Source: Rhizorhapis sp. SPR117
Lineage (GTDB): Bacteria > Pseudomonadota > Alphaproteobacteria > Sphingomonadales > Sphingomonadaceae
DNA length: 64,000 nt
Direction of reading: 5' to 3'
NCBI RefSeq assembly: GCF_021742065.1
Contig: NZ_JAKKIE010000007.1
Span: forward strand, 1 to 64,000
Shown: piece after piece, positions 17,244 through 25,931 of the stretch
Layout of the letters: every line of letters starts with the position of its first letter
Position numbering within the stretch: position 1 is the stretch's first letter
Program-made: the position numbers and the translations under genes
The notes under the pieces: generated by a model
Database searches by the model: none
What the model saw: only the letters and a program-made list of their open reading frames with translations
What the model was told of the DNA's origin: nothing

Positions 17244-19165
17244 GCTGCCACCTCTTCTTCGTCGGCTTCGGGGCGGCCAAGCGTGCTGATATCCGTTTCC
17301 TCCTCATCGGCGTCCAGGGCGTCGGGAAGGTCGGTGCTAACAGGCGACGAAAACAAGATGGGGGCAGCTTCCAACACCGCGTCCGCCGTCGCGGAAAGGC
17401 GTAGCCTGATGTAAGCGGATTCGCCCGAGATAAGCTCCAGAAATGCCAGCATCCGGCCATACCATTGCTTGTTCCTCCAGCCCTTGCAGATCGTCCGCCT
17501 GAGCCGATGCAACTTCTTGGCATCCTCGATCTCGAGGCCCGCCGGCGTGCCATTGTCACCTGCAAAGAGCACCCGCGACTTGAGCTTAAAGTGCCAAAAC
17601 GGCCAAAAAGCGGGGAGGGCAGTCACGCCAAACTGCCAGATATGGCCCTTCGCGACGTTGCGCAGCATCGACGACCTGCGCGCACCTTGTTTGCCCCATG
17701 GAATGCGCTGGCCCGTGGCGGCGAGATCCGGCGAAGCATGAAATCCGACACCTCCCGAATATTGATATTCCAGGAGTCCGCGCTCTTTGCAGAACTCGTA
17801 CCAAGCCCTCTTCAGCATCACGTTGATGATGTTCTGGGCCGGCTGCTTCTCAAGCCGCAGCTTGTCGTCGCCGTTCTCGACGAACGTCTTGAGGGGTATG
17901 CTGCGTTTGAGCTTGAAGCGCCCGACCGATGCAAAGCCGTCGTCGATTTCGTCTTGGTCCGCGAATGACAGGAGGCCGCGGCCCTGCACCGCGATGGGGT
18001 AAGCGTGGGTTGCGGCAGCGCGCTTCAGGCGATCGGCATCGATCACGCCAGTCGCCTCGTAAAAATGGATTGCATCCGGCGCTTCAACGACGCGAAGCCA
18101 GTTTGACGTCAACCGTTCGGGCTCATTTTTGAGCGGAATCGCACCCCGCCGCCGGAACAGCTCCCAGTTCGGGTCAATCACGGCCCCTTCCGTGCGGCGA
18201 GGAGCTTTCTGGCGCTTGAGAGCCTCAGAAAGCGTGCTCAGACCCTCTCCCCATCCGCGAACGAAATCGACTGCGATCGCGTCGCCCAGACCCTTCATCT
18301 TGCGGCCCTGCTCAAGCTTTAGCTGGATGATGAAGCGCGTGTCGCCGATCGCCTTCGCAACATCGAGCGCGATGTCCAGGTCGTCCTGTATCGCTTGGTC
18401 GTCGGCCGTGGCATTGCGGCAGACGAGCAAGACCTTGGCGGCGCGGTGCTCAATGGCGCGGTTGATTTCGCGCCGCCAGCGATCACCTGGCTGCAATGTC
18501 AGGATGTCGGCAAACACCTGGTAGCCCTCCGCTTCGAGTTTCGGCGCGAGCCACAATGCGAACTCGTCATCGGCTGGGGAAGACTTGAGGAGGAATAGCG
18601 TGTCTCGAGCCGGAGGCTCTGCTGAAGAGTCAGCGTCGCCCGGCACGGGCAGCAGGTTGGCGAGCGCCGGCGGGATCGGTGCTGGCTTCGGGAGGGCGTC
18701 GGCGACCGCCGCGGTGACGATCGTTTTGAGGACGGCCGTGTTCTGACCCCAAAGCTTCTGGTGCGCCGTCTCGATATCGGGATATTTTCGCAGCAGGGCG
18801 TTCAGGTCGCTCGGGCCAAATATGTCGCCGGTGCTTTGGAGCGCGGGCCCGATTGTCGCCACCAGGGTTGCCTTGTTCTTCGGAGTGAGCGGCGCCGACG
18901 TGGCGAGGACGTAGCGCGCGGGCTGAAGCGCATCGATACTGGTGCGCTCGCTCTTCATCTTCGAGTTCAGCTTCGAAGCGCCGGACCCGATGTAATGCTT
19001 TGCCTGCAGAATGATGTTGCCGTCGGCCGCCGCATGGCGGCCATCCATGCCGTCATCTGGCCCTTCGGGAAACGCCTCAAACCGGACGCCCAACTCCCGC
19101 CCGATCAGGTCACGCGCGAGATCCTCGAAATCGGAGTGGGAGAGTGACGAGAAATCATAATCCAT
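17240..19165 (-). CDS. Mrr-like nuclease / TIR / APAZ fusion, partner of short pAgo
   Basis: 641 residues, start chosen at [20 protein letters not shown], the usual opening of the domain. Residues 1-150 are an Mrr-type restriction nuclease with a GPDDGMDGR...IILQAKHY core (Asp41, Gln54, Lys56). Residues about 188-330 are TIR-like ([32 protein letters not shown]), but at the usual catalytic Glu of TIR NADases I read Asp (QDDLDIAL, Asp261/262). From about 345 an APAZ domain follows ([36 protein letters not shown]), which docks on pAgo. APAZ partners usually carry one effector; here there are two, raising the question of which one kills. Confidence 0.85.
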   Translation of the reverse strand: MDYDFSSLSHSDFEDLARDLIGRELGVRFEAFPEGPDDGMDGRHAAADGNIILQAKHYIGSGASKLNSKMKSERTSIDALQPARYVLATSAPLTPKNKATLVATIGPALQSTGDIFGPSDLNALLRKYPDIETAHQKLWGQNTAVLKTIVTAAVADALPKPAPIPPALANLLPVPGDADSSAEPPARDTLFLLKSSPADDEFALWLAPKLEAEGYQVFADILTLQPGDRWRREINRAIEHRAAKVLLVCRNATADDQAIQDDLDIALDVAKAIGDTRFIIQLKLEQGRKMKGLGDAIAVDFVRGWGEGLSTLSEALKRQKAPRRTEGAVIDPNWELFRRRGAIPLKNEPERLTSNWLRVVEAPDAIHFYEATGVIDADRLKRAAATHAYPIAVQGRGLLSFADQDEIDDGFASVGRFKLKRSIPLKTFVENGDDKLRLEKQPAQNIINVMLKRAWYEFCKERGLLEYQYSGGVGFHASPDLAATGQRIPWGKQGARRSSMLRNVAKGHIWQFGVTALPAFWPFWHFKLKSRVLFAGDNGTPAGLEIEDAKKLHRLRRTICKGWRNKQWYGRMLAFLELISGESAYIRLRLSATADAVLEAAPILFSSPVSTDLPDALDADEEETDISTLGRPEADEEEVAA

Positions 19166-19240
19166 TCGAGCTGTTTGTGGGATCAATTGGTACGGGGTCA
19201 AGGAACTCGAAGATAAGATCACCCACGGTGTGCCATCCGT

Positions 19241-19273
19241 GACACTTTACCCAGAAACGCTTGGTAAAGTGTC
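19241..19273. promoter_or_regulatory. Palindrome in the divergent pAgo / TIR-like promoter region
   Basis: GACACTTTACC (19241-19251) and GGTAAAGTGTC (19263-19273) form a perfect 11-bp inverted repeat with an 11-base spacer. It lies between the divergently transcribed pAgo operon and the TIR-like operon, about 75 and 110 bases from their starts. It is a likely operator for both; no regulator gene is adjacent. Confidence 0.5.
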
Positions 19274-19383
19274 ATTGATGACAATCACTTGGCTGAAGGA
19301 GGGGGCTTTCCTGAAACTGCTGCCCGAACGATGAAGGCATGTTAGCTAGGGGGCCTGGGCCAATAACGAGAATCGTCACCTGA

Positions 19384-21045
19384 ATGCCGCACCACATCTT
19401 CTACTCCTGGCAGAGCGACACCGATAATCGAATTGGCCGCGGCTTTATCCAGCACGCGTTGGATCGTGCCATCCGCGCTGTGAACGCGGACGCGGACGTC
19501 GATCCTGCCGATCGCAATGTGCAGGCCGACCGCGATACGGTCGGGGTATCGGGCATGCCGCCTCTGGCCGAAACGATTTTCGGCAAGATCGACCGCGCTG
19601 TCGCCTTTCTCTCCGACCTCACGCATGTCGCGACGCGGGCAAAAGGGCAGCTTTCGCCCAATCCCAATGTCCTGCTCGAGCATGGTTGGGCGCTGAAGTC
19701 GCGCGGGTGGGCCAGGATGATCGGCGTGATGAACACGGCCATGGGTCACCCGGACGAGCATCCCCTCCCGTTCGACCTGACCCATTTCAAGCGGCCGATC
19801 CTGTTCTACTGCCCGCCGGATGCGACGGACGAGGATCGCCAAGCGGCCCGGCTCGGGCTGCAGAAGGATCTGGAGACCGCGCTTCGCCTGATCCTCGATG
19901 ACGAGGTCCTGCGCGCGGCGCAGCCGCCGGAACAGCCACATCCTCACGATGTCGAATTGCTCCAGCGGTTCCGGACCCAGATCCCGGAGCGGCTACGCCA
20001 GTTCCTGCGCGAGCATAACTTCGGCGAACCCTATCCGCGAAAGGCGCTCGATCCGCTCGGCGATATCGCTGCCACATGGGCCGGGGCTGAGTTCGATTTC
20101 GAGGATCAAGTCCTGCAGGAGGCGGGCACGGCGCTGCGTGCGGCCAATAGCTCGCTGATGGAGCTGGTCTACGAACGCACCCATGTCATGGACCGCAATC
20201 CGAATATGGCGTGGCCGAGAACCGACTATAACGTGAAGCACGGCACCCAGCAGGGCACGCACGATGCCATCAGGGAATTGAATGCGCGATCTACGACCCT
20301 GATCGAAGCGATCGACGCTTTCGAGAAGGCCGGCCGCTCGCGGGTCCGTATCGCGGCGCCGGCACCGGCAGCGCCGCAGGTCGATCCCCGGTGGGAAGCC
20401 GCGAGGCAGGCAGCAGGGGAGCTTGCCGCCGACCGCATGCGGGGCGGGCTCCCTGAGATCGTCGCCGTTCCCAGCATGATCCTCCGCCTCGTTCCTCTTG
20501 CCGCGATGGATCGGCCTTCCCTTGACCCGAAGGTCGTGCTGGCCGCCGCATCGCGTTTTCCGCCTGACACGCAGGTCAGGGTCCAGTCGGATTCCGACGA
20601 GCGTCAGTGGTGGAGTTTCGGGCTGCCGCTGATCCGCACGGACAACAATCCCGAAACCAGATGGCGGACCCGCTTCGTGCGCCCTGGTGTCATCGAATAT
20701 GAAGCGACCATTGGTGGTCGTGTCGATGATGCGGACGAGCAAATCCTCGTTGATGGCCGAGCGCTTGAAGGATCGATCGTGGCGCATGTTGAACGGCTAG
20801 CCGGCGTCCTCGCGGCGATCGGCCTAGCCGGACCAGGTCTGGTTTCCATCGCCTTGCGCGGCGTTGAGGATGTTGAGCTCACGCGGTCCCGTGGGGGCGG
20901 CAGGACGATACGAAAGCCGGAGCTGTTCCTACCCGAGTTGCAGGCGGAGGATCTTTCCGCCGCCATGCAGCCTCAGCTGCGCGACCAGTTCAATATCCTG
21001 TGGCAGGCGTCCGGATGGGCCGATGGCTCGCCGTCGTTCGGCTGA
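19384..21045 (+). CDS. TIR-like (SWQSD-type) multidomain protein
   Basis: 553 residues. The N-terminus HHIFYSWQSDTDNRIGRGFI then VAFLSDLTHVATRAKG and NVLLEHGWALKSRG is a TIR-like/nucleotide-binding fold seen in bacterial immune effectors. A helical middle and a C-terminal alpha/beta region (about residues 380-550) are not recognised. It is divergent from the pAgo operon and 11 bases upstream of a nuclease gene, so the two are likely one operon. A sensor/effector role is inferred from the fold and setting. Confidence 0.65.
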   Translation: MPHHIFYSWQSDTDNRIGRGFIQHALDRAIRAVNADADVDPADRNVQADRDTVGVSGMPPLAETIFGKIDRAVAFLSDLTHVATRAKGQLSPNPNVLLEHGWALKSRGWARMIGVMNTAMGHPDEHPLPFDLTHFKRPILFYCPPDATDEDRQAARLGLQKDLETALRLILDDEVLRAAQPPEQPHPHDVELLQRFRTQIPERLRQFLREHNFGEPYPRKALDPLGDIAATWAGAEFDFEDQVLQEAGTALRAANSSLMELVYERTHVMDRNPNMAWPRTDYNVKHGTQQGTHDAIRELNARSTTLIEAIDAFEKAGRSRVRIAAPAPAAPQVDPRWEAARQAAGELAADRMRGGLPEIVAVPSMILRLVPLAAMDRPSLDPKVVLAAASRFPPDTQVRVQSDSDERQWWSFGLPLIRTDNNPETRWRTRFVRPGVIEYEATIGGRVDDADEQILVDGRALEGSIVAHVERLAGVLAAIGLAGPGLVSIALRGVEDVELTRSRGGGRTIRKPELFLPELQAEDLSAAMQPQLRDQFNILWQASGWADGSPSFG

Positions 21046-21056
21046 CGAGCGACACC

Positions 21057-22679
21057 ATGATCCTCAAGCCTCCTCCGCCTGAAACGGGAGACATCGGACT
21101 CGCGGGTTTTCGCGCGGCGGCCAAGCTTTACGAGGACACGCTGCGCAACAGGACCTACCGCGAGCTCTACCGAAAGGATCTCGCGAAGTGGCAGAAACTC
21201 TATGGGACGCTTGCGGGAAAGCGCGCGCCGGGCTCGGCCGCGGCGACGCACTTTGCGCGGCTGTCGGCGCTCTGTGGTGAGCTGCTCTCGGAATATGGCC
21301 CGGAGGCTCCACCGAAGAAGCGACCGTCCAAGGCAGTCGCCCCGGTTTCGCTGACCTACCCCGATTTCCCTGAGGAGATCACCCACCGGATCCACTTCCT
21401 GGAAGGACCGGGTATCCGCCGGCAACGCGCCGTTGAGCTGGCTACCTATGCGCCGGCCGTGTCGCGACAAACCTCTCCGCGCGGGCGCGCGCTCATCTCG
21501 ATCGGGGTGCGCAAGGATCAGGTCCGGTTGTTCGAGCGCATTGTGGAATCGATCGGTGATCTCGCCACGGGCGACTATTCCGTCGCCGGCTTCGATATCG
21601 GCTATGTCATGCGGCCCGACGGAATTCCGCAGGGCCAATCCTGGACGTCCAATCCGCTCGATCCGACGTTGCCGATTGCGCGCATTTGGAACGAGAATGA
21701 AAAGGCGAGGGGTTACGGCTTTCAGGCCCGACTGCTTGGCCCCCAATGGCGGGGCGTCGACGGCAAGGGTCTTCCCGAAGACTTGCCCGACCTGACCGCA
21801 GGACCATGGGATCCAGATCCGCACTGGCAGCGTGTGCTCGAGCTTACGGAGGCTGATCGCCTCGACGAAGCGCTGGCCCTGGTGGAAGCCATTCCCGGCC
21901 GTGACCGCGAGCCGTTGTTCGACGAGGTCATCTATCTGCGGTTTCTCACCAAGACGCCGCTGCAGGCCCAGGATATCCGCGTCCTGGCCCGCAAACATGC
22001 CGAGAACTCGCTTATCGCCGGGCGACTGCTCGAGGAATTCGATGCTTTCCTCGACCATCTCGACGCCCAGTTCGCCTTGGAACCGCCGGTCCTTGAGGAG
22101 ATGACCCGGTTGCGACCGGATTTTGGATCGTCGATGATCCCGCCGCTGCCACAGGCTGCCGATTGGGCGACATACCGGCGCCACATGGCGCAATTCTCCA
22201 ACCCGAGCGGTCAGCGCGGCCGAATCTTCTCGAGGAATATCGGCGTCGCCGACACCGGCGCTTCGGAGTTTTTCGCGAACTCCATGGTGGCGGCCGAGGA
22301 AGCGTTTCGCCGGGAGCGTTCCATCCCTGAGATAGGGCGTGGCTGGGTGTCCGAGGTCGCGCTTTTCGATCTGGTTCGCTCGATTTGGCCCTCAGCGGTC
22401 CACCAATGGCGGCCGGCGTTCCTCGGTATGCAGTCCATCGACATCCATGTGCCGGAACTGGGCCTCGCAATCGAATATCAGGGACAGCAGCATTATGAAC
22501 CGATCGCGCTCTTCGGCGGACAAGAAGGCTTCGAGCTTACCTGCGCGCGGGACGCGAAGAAGCGGTTGCTGCTCGCGCGTCACGGCACGCGTTTGCTCGA
22601 ATGGCGCTTCGACGTGCCTGTAACCAGGGCCGCCTTGGTCAGTCAGCTCGCCGCAATGGCGATCGTCCTTCCAGATTAG
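21057..22679 (+). CDS. Vsr/DUF559-like endonuclease with large N-terminal region
   Basis: 540 residues, start at the ATG 11 bases after the upstream stop. Residues 1-420 form a helical unrecognised region. The C-terminus carries a PD-(D/E)XK nuclease: SEVALFDLVR, then SIDIHVPELGLAIEYQGQQH (Asp and E-x-Q) and ARDAKKRLLLARHGTRLLEW, as in Vsr/DUF559-like enzymes. It is likely the DNA-cutting part of a two-gene defence unit with the TIR-like protein. Its stop overlaps that of the convergent SRAP-like gene. Confidence 0.7.
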   Translation: MILKPPPPETGDIGLAGFRAAAKLYEDTLRNRTYRELYRKDLAKWQKLYGTLAGKRAPGSAAATHFARLSALCGELLSEYGPEAPPKKRPSKAVAPVSLTYPDFPEEITHRIHFLEGPGIRRQRAVELATYAPAVSRQTSPRGRALISIGVRKDQVRLFERIVESIGDLATGDYSVAGFDIGYVMRPDGIPQGQSWTSNPLDPTLPIARIWNENEKARGYGFQARLLGPQWRGVDGKGLPEDLPDLTAGPWDPDPHWQRVLELTEADRLDEALALVEAIPGRDREPLFDEVIYLRFLTKTPLQAQDIRVLARKHAENSLIAGRLLEEFDAFLDHLDAQFALEPPVLEEMTRLRPDFGSSMIPPLPQAADWATYRRHMAQFSNPSGQRGRIFSRNIGVADTGASEFFANSMVAAEEAFRRERSIPEIGRGWVSEVALFDLVRSIWPSAVHQWRPAFLGMQSIDIHVPELGLAIEYQGQQHYEPIALFGGQEGFELTCARDAKKRLLLARHGTRLLEWRFDVPVTRAALVSQLAAMAIVLPD

Positions 22680-23194
22680 AGCGCGAGCGCCTTTTGCCGC
22701 GGACCGCTCGTGATCTCTTCGACAACGAAGGTCCGCGCCGGGGGCGTTTCCAGCAGCTCGATTTCGGGGATCGTGTAATCGAGCCACTGCATCCGCTGTC
22801 GGCGCAGGATGATCGCGCCATGGCGATCCTGATACCGGCTGACCTCTGGATTGGCGGCGACCGTGATGACCCGGAACGACAACGGCCACTCGGCCAGCGC
22901 CGGCTCCCAGACCGCCGCCAGGTAGAAGAAGTTGCCGTCGTCGAGCTTCACTCGATACTGCTTGTCGCCCACGGTCATGTGAAATTCGGACGCCGGCACG
23001 AGGCAGCGCTGGTTGGGAAAGGTCTTCCCCTCCGATCGCGCGAACCGATACGACGTGCCGTCGCTAAAGCGGGGATTGGAGCCCCACCGCGCCTCGACCA
23101 TTTCCACTTCTTGCATATCGTCCGGATTTCGCCGGATGATGGGCAAGAGCTTCTCGAGGGGAGCCTCGGAGTCGAAGGCTGTTGGCGTCGCCAT
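22676..23194 (-). CDS. Catalytically dead SRAP-like protein
   Basis: 172 residues. The core aligns by eye with SRAP (YedK/HMCES) proteins: RCLVPASEFHM, FFYLAAVWEPAL, and YQDRHGAIIL. All four SRAP catalytic positions are changed: the N-terminal Met-Cys is absent (MATP), the Asn of NARxE is Phe51, the active-site Glu is Met73 and the His is Gln122. It cannot form the Cys-abasic-site crosslink but could keep the DNA-binding cleft. It is divergent from an intact SRAP gene and shares a LexA box 6 bases before its start. Confidence 0.7.
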   Translation of the reverse strand: MATPTAFDSEAPLEKLLPIIRRNPDDMQEVEMVEARWGSNPRFSDGTSYRFARSEGKTFPNQRCLVPASEFHMTVGDKQYRVKLDDGNFFYLAAVWEPALAEWPLSFRVITVAANPEVSRYQDRHGAIILRRQRMQWLDYTIPEIELLETPPARTFVVEEITSGPRQKALAL

Positions 23195-23199
23195 ACAAA

Positions 23200-23214
23200 G
23201 AACATATACGGAAC
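23200..23214. promoter_or_regulatory. LexA (SOS) box between two SRAP genes
   Basis: GAAC-atatacg-GAAC, an exact GAAC-N7-GAAC, the alphaproteobacterial LexA direct repeat (GTTC-N7-GTTC on the other strand). It lies 6 bases before the minus-strand start (23194) and 38 before the plus-strand start (23252), so both genes are probably SOS-induced. Confidence 0.75.
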
Positions 23215-23251
23215 GAACTTGAGTCGCAAGGGCGAGCGGAACGGATGATCG

Positions 23252-23866
23252 ATGTGCAATGACTATCGTTTGGAGGTCGACATAGCCTCGATTGTCGAGG
23301 ATTTCGACGACCTCAAGATCAAGATCAAAATGCCCGAGGGTACGCCGAATGTCGCGGCCCGCGAGGATATCAAGATCAGCGATATCGCGCCGATCGTCCG
23401 CAGCGGCGAGGGCAGGGGTGTGGGCGAACTCGTCAATCGACGATGGAGCTGGCCGGGGCACAACGGCAAGCCGGTCTACAATTATCAGTCGGAAGGGCGC
23501 GAGTTCTCCTCGCATCGCTGCCTGATCCTTGCCGACGGATTCTACGAGTTTACGCAGCCCGAGGATCCCAAACAGAAGCGCAAGACAAAGTGGCTCTTCA
23601 CGATGCGAGACCATGATTGGTTCTGCATCGCGGGAATCTGGCGGTCGACGGCGGAGGGCGAGGCCTTCACATTGCTGACCACCGAGCCGGGCGAGGACAT
23701 CAAGCCCTATCACCGGCGGCAGATAATCCCGCTTCCGCGCGATTCCTGGGCCGACTGGCTCGATCCGTCCGTACCGGCGAACGAGGTGCTGCGCGTCCTT
23801 CCGAAGGGTAGCCTCATCCCCACCCAGGTCTATCCGCCGCCGAGCCAGCAACAGGCGCTCTTGTGA
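23252..23866 (+). CDS. SRAP-family abasic-site crosslinking protein (YedK/HMCES-like)
   Basis: 204 residues with all expected SRAP residues: Cys2 after Met1 (MCNDYRL), Asn77 (VYNYQSEG), Glu99 (ADGFYEF) and His154 (PYHRRQIIPL). SRAP proteins bond covalently through Cys2 to abasic sites in single-stranded DNA and shield them from cleavage and error-prone bypass. The gene is divergent from a dead paralogue, under a LexA box, and close to the plasmid's own SOS mutasome. That setting fits a role in protecting damaged or incoming single-stranded plasmid DNA. Confidence 0.88.
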   Translation: MCNDYRLEVDIASIVEDFDDLKIKIKMPEGTPNVAAREDIKISDIAPIVRSGEGRGVGELVNRRWSWPGHNGKPVYNYQSEGREFSSHRCLILADGFYEFTQPEDPKQKRKTKWLFTMRDHDWFCIAGIWRSTAEGEAFTLLTTEPGEDIKPYHRRQIIPLPRDSWADWLDPSVPANEVLRVLPKGSLIPTQVYPPPSQQQALL

Positions 23867-23897
23867 GCCAGCGCCGGGAAGCTGCCGGAGATCCGGC

Positions 23898-24770
23898 TTG
23901 AGCGATCCAGATCGTCACCATTTCCTGCCGCAGTTCTATCTGTCCCGATGGGCGAACGGTCAGGGGCAGCTCTCGACCTATTCGCGCCAGCGCGGGAAAC
24001 TCTTTGTGCGCGAATACGCGCCCAAGTCGATCGGGGCAGAGAAGGGCCTCTACGCCCTGAACGGTGTGGCGCCGGAGCATCGAAACGCGATCGAGCGTGA
24101 GTTCATGGGGCCGGAGGTGGATGACCCGGCTTCGCGGGCGCTGCGTATTCTGCTGAGCGAAACCCGGCCGGTCCTGCCGATGGATCTGCGCATGGCGTGG
24201 GTTCGTTTCCTAATGTCCTTGCTTGTCCGCCTGCCAAACCTTCTCAGGAAACTAAAGGCCGATGCGTCAGAGATGCTGGCGCAGGAAATCATCAAGCGGC
24301 CCGAGGAATATGAAGCGCTGCGGCGGGCTATCGATCCGCCAACCCTCATGGAGTTTTTGCGCGAGCGTGGCATTGATGGCCTGGTCGAGGATTTCGGCAC
24401 CACCCTCATCCCCGGCCTGGTCGAGCTTCCGCAGATGAAAGCCGACATTGCGCGGATGGACTGGCGCGTCTTTCATTTTCGCGACGGGCCCTACGGACTC
24501 GTTACCAGCGACTTCCCGATCTGCATGCTGCCCGGGCTCGCGTCACCGGACTGCCTGATCTCGCTGCCGTTGTCGCCGACGGCGATCTTCCTTGCCAGCT
24601 ACAGCAGTGATCTCCTGAATCAGCTTGATGCCCTTCAGCCGCCAGCGCTGATCGACAGCGCGAACCGCATATCGATCCAGAGCGCGCAGCAATATGTCTA
24701 TGCCGACAACAGGCAGTATTATGATCTCGTAGATCGCTTCCTCGAGCCCGTTTCTCGCGGGCCCGAATAG
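23898..24770 (+). CDS. DUF4238 protein
   Basis: 290 residues starting at TTG 23898 (GGAG about 9 bases upstream). The opening DRHHFLPQFYLSRWANGQGQ is the DUF4238 signature (HHF-PQFYL), followed by a helical domain and a C-terminal segment (DWRVFHFRDG, YGLVTSDFPICML). The family is frequent in defence islands but its activity is not established. The gene follows the SRAP gene by 31 bases, and may be read through from the LexA-controlled promoter. Confidence 0.75.
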   Translation: MSDPDRHHFLPQFYLSRWANGQGQLSTYSRQRGKLFVREYAPKSIGAEKGLYALNGVAPEHRNAIEREFMGPEVDDPASRALRILLSETRPVLPMDLRMAWVRFLMSLLVRLPNLLRKLKADASEMLAQEIIKRPEEYEALRRAIDPPTLMEFLRERGIDGLVEDFGTTLIPGLVELPQMKADIARMDWRVFHFRDGPYGLVTSDFPICMLPGLASPDCLISLPLSPTAIFLASYSSDLLNQLDALQPPALIDSANRISIQSAQQYVYADNRQYYDLVDRFLEPVSRGPE

Positions 24771-24842
24771 CCTTTCTGACTTTCCGATGCCGCGGCTGCT
24801 CGTCGAGCCTTGAACCCTCTCCCATTGTGATAGAAGAAGCCG

Positions 24843-25931
24843 ATGAACCTCGAAGAAGACGCCAACATCTTTTTCCGGATTTCGGCCGATTTCCCGCGAG
24901 AGGATGTCGAGGCGATTGCGTCGAGGCTCGCCGGTTCTAACAGCCTCATCCCAGGGTTCATTGCGCCAGCGGCGGGCTTGGTGTCGATCGAAGCTCTTCT
25001 CTATGCGGAGCTCATTGACCGGTCGAGCACCGTCGTGCTGGTCGATCGCAATGTAGCGTCGCGGATGGCGAAGATTGCGAAGGAAGGGGTGCGCAGGCCG
25101 CTCGATGGTCCCACCCAGGTTGCCGTCGACCTCATGGCCTTGTCTCAATCCATGAATTTGGACCTGGAGCCGGTGATTGCTTTTCGTGAATTGGCGCACG
25201 CGCACGGAAACGAAGCCGCGCTTGAGGAACTGCAGTGGTTTCGTTCCGCCGATGTTGGGCAGGCGCATGCTTGGATCGATGTGGCTCTCGGCAGGGCTGA
25301 CGCCCTTCCGTCGACCGGCCCGGCTGACCGCGAAGAGTATGACCTCGCGCAGCCATTCCATCGTTGGCGCTGCAATTACGTGGTGCTGCTCAAGGCTGCT
25401 GAACTCGAACTCTCACCGATGAGTCCGCGCGAGCGTGCCGAGAGGCTCTATCAGTGGATGGCCAGCGATTTCATCATCGCCGGACCCGCAGCGCTCTATA
25501 GCTCGATGTTCTTCTCGCCGTTCGCCGCCAAGGCGGGGCTGTTCAAGCAGCTCCGGTCGCCGGATCGGCAGCGAGCGCTAACCGGAATCCGCAATGCCGC
25601 CTGGGATGTCACGTATCTGAGTGATCTGTCACGGAGAGCGATGACGGAGCCTTACGAGACCAAACGGTTCCTGCTGGCAACAGCCGACAGAGCGCTCGCT
25701 GAGATCGCGCCGCTCCTCTTTATCGACGCCGAGGACATGGCAGGCTTCGAGACAGCGCTCGCTGCGAGAGTGGAGCCATGGTGGCGAGGTGATGCCGCAG
25801 CGGTTGCACGCTTCGCGACCGACGCCATGGCAGAGGCAGAAAGCCGGCCGCCTCCGGAAGGTCCCGAGGGTGTAGACGACTATGTTGGCTATCTCATGGG
25901 GCTCGGCGAGCAGAAGATTCTCGGCGGCTAG
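24843..25931 (+). CDS. Hypothetical protein with PIN-like N-terminal segment
   Basis: 362 residues starting [20 protein letters not shown]. Near residue 55 the strand [20 protein letters not shown] resembles the first acidic motif of PIN-like nucleases (V-L-D-R-N-V), followed by helices with further acidic residues. I cannot trace a complete PIN active site. The C-terminus is helical. It is 72 bases after the DUF4238 gene and its stop overlaps that of convergent dnaE2 by 4 bases. Function unknown. Confidence 0.6.
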   Translation: MNLEEDANIFFRISADFPREDVEAIASRLAGSNSLIPGFIAPAAGLVSIEALLYAELIDRSSTVVLVDRNVASRMAKIAKEGVRRPLDGPTQVAVDLMALSQSMNLDLEPVIAFRELAHAHGNEAALEELQWFRSADVGQAHAWIDVALGRADALPSTGPADREEYDLAQPFHRWRCNYVVLLKAAELELSPMSPRERAERLYQWMASDFIIAGPAALYSSMFFSPFAAKAGLFKQLRSPDRQRALTGIRNAAWDVTYLSDLSRRAMTEPYETKRFLLATADRALAEIAPLLFIDAEDMAGFETALAARVEPWWRGDAAAVARFATDAMAEAESRPPPEGPEGVDDYVGYLMGLGEQKILGG

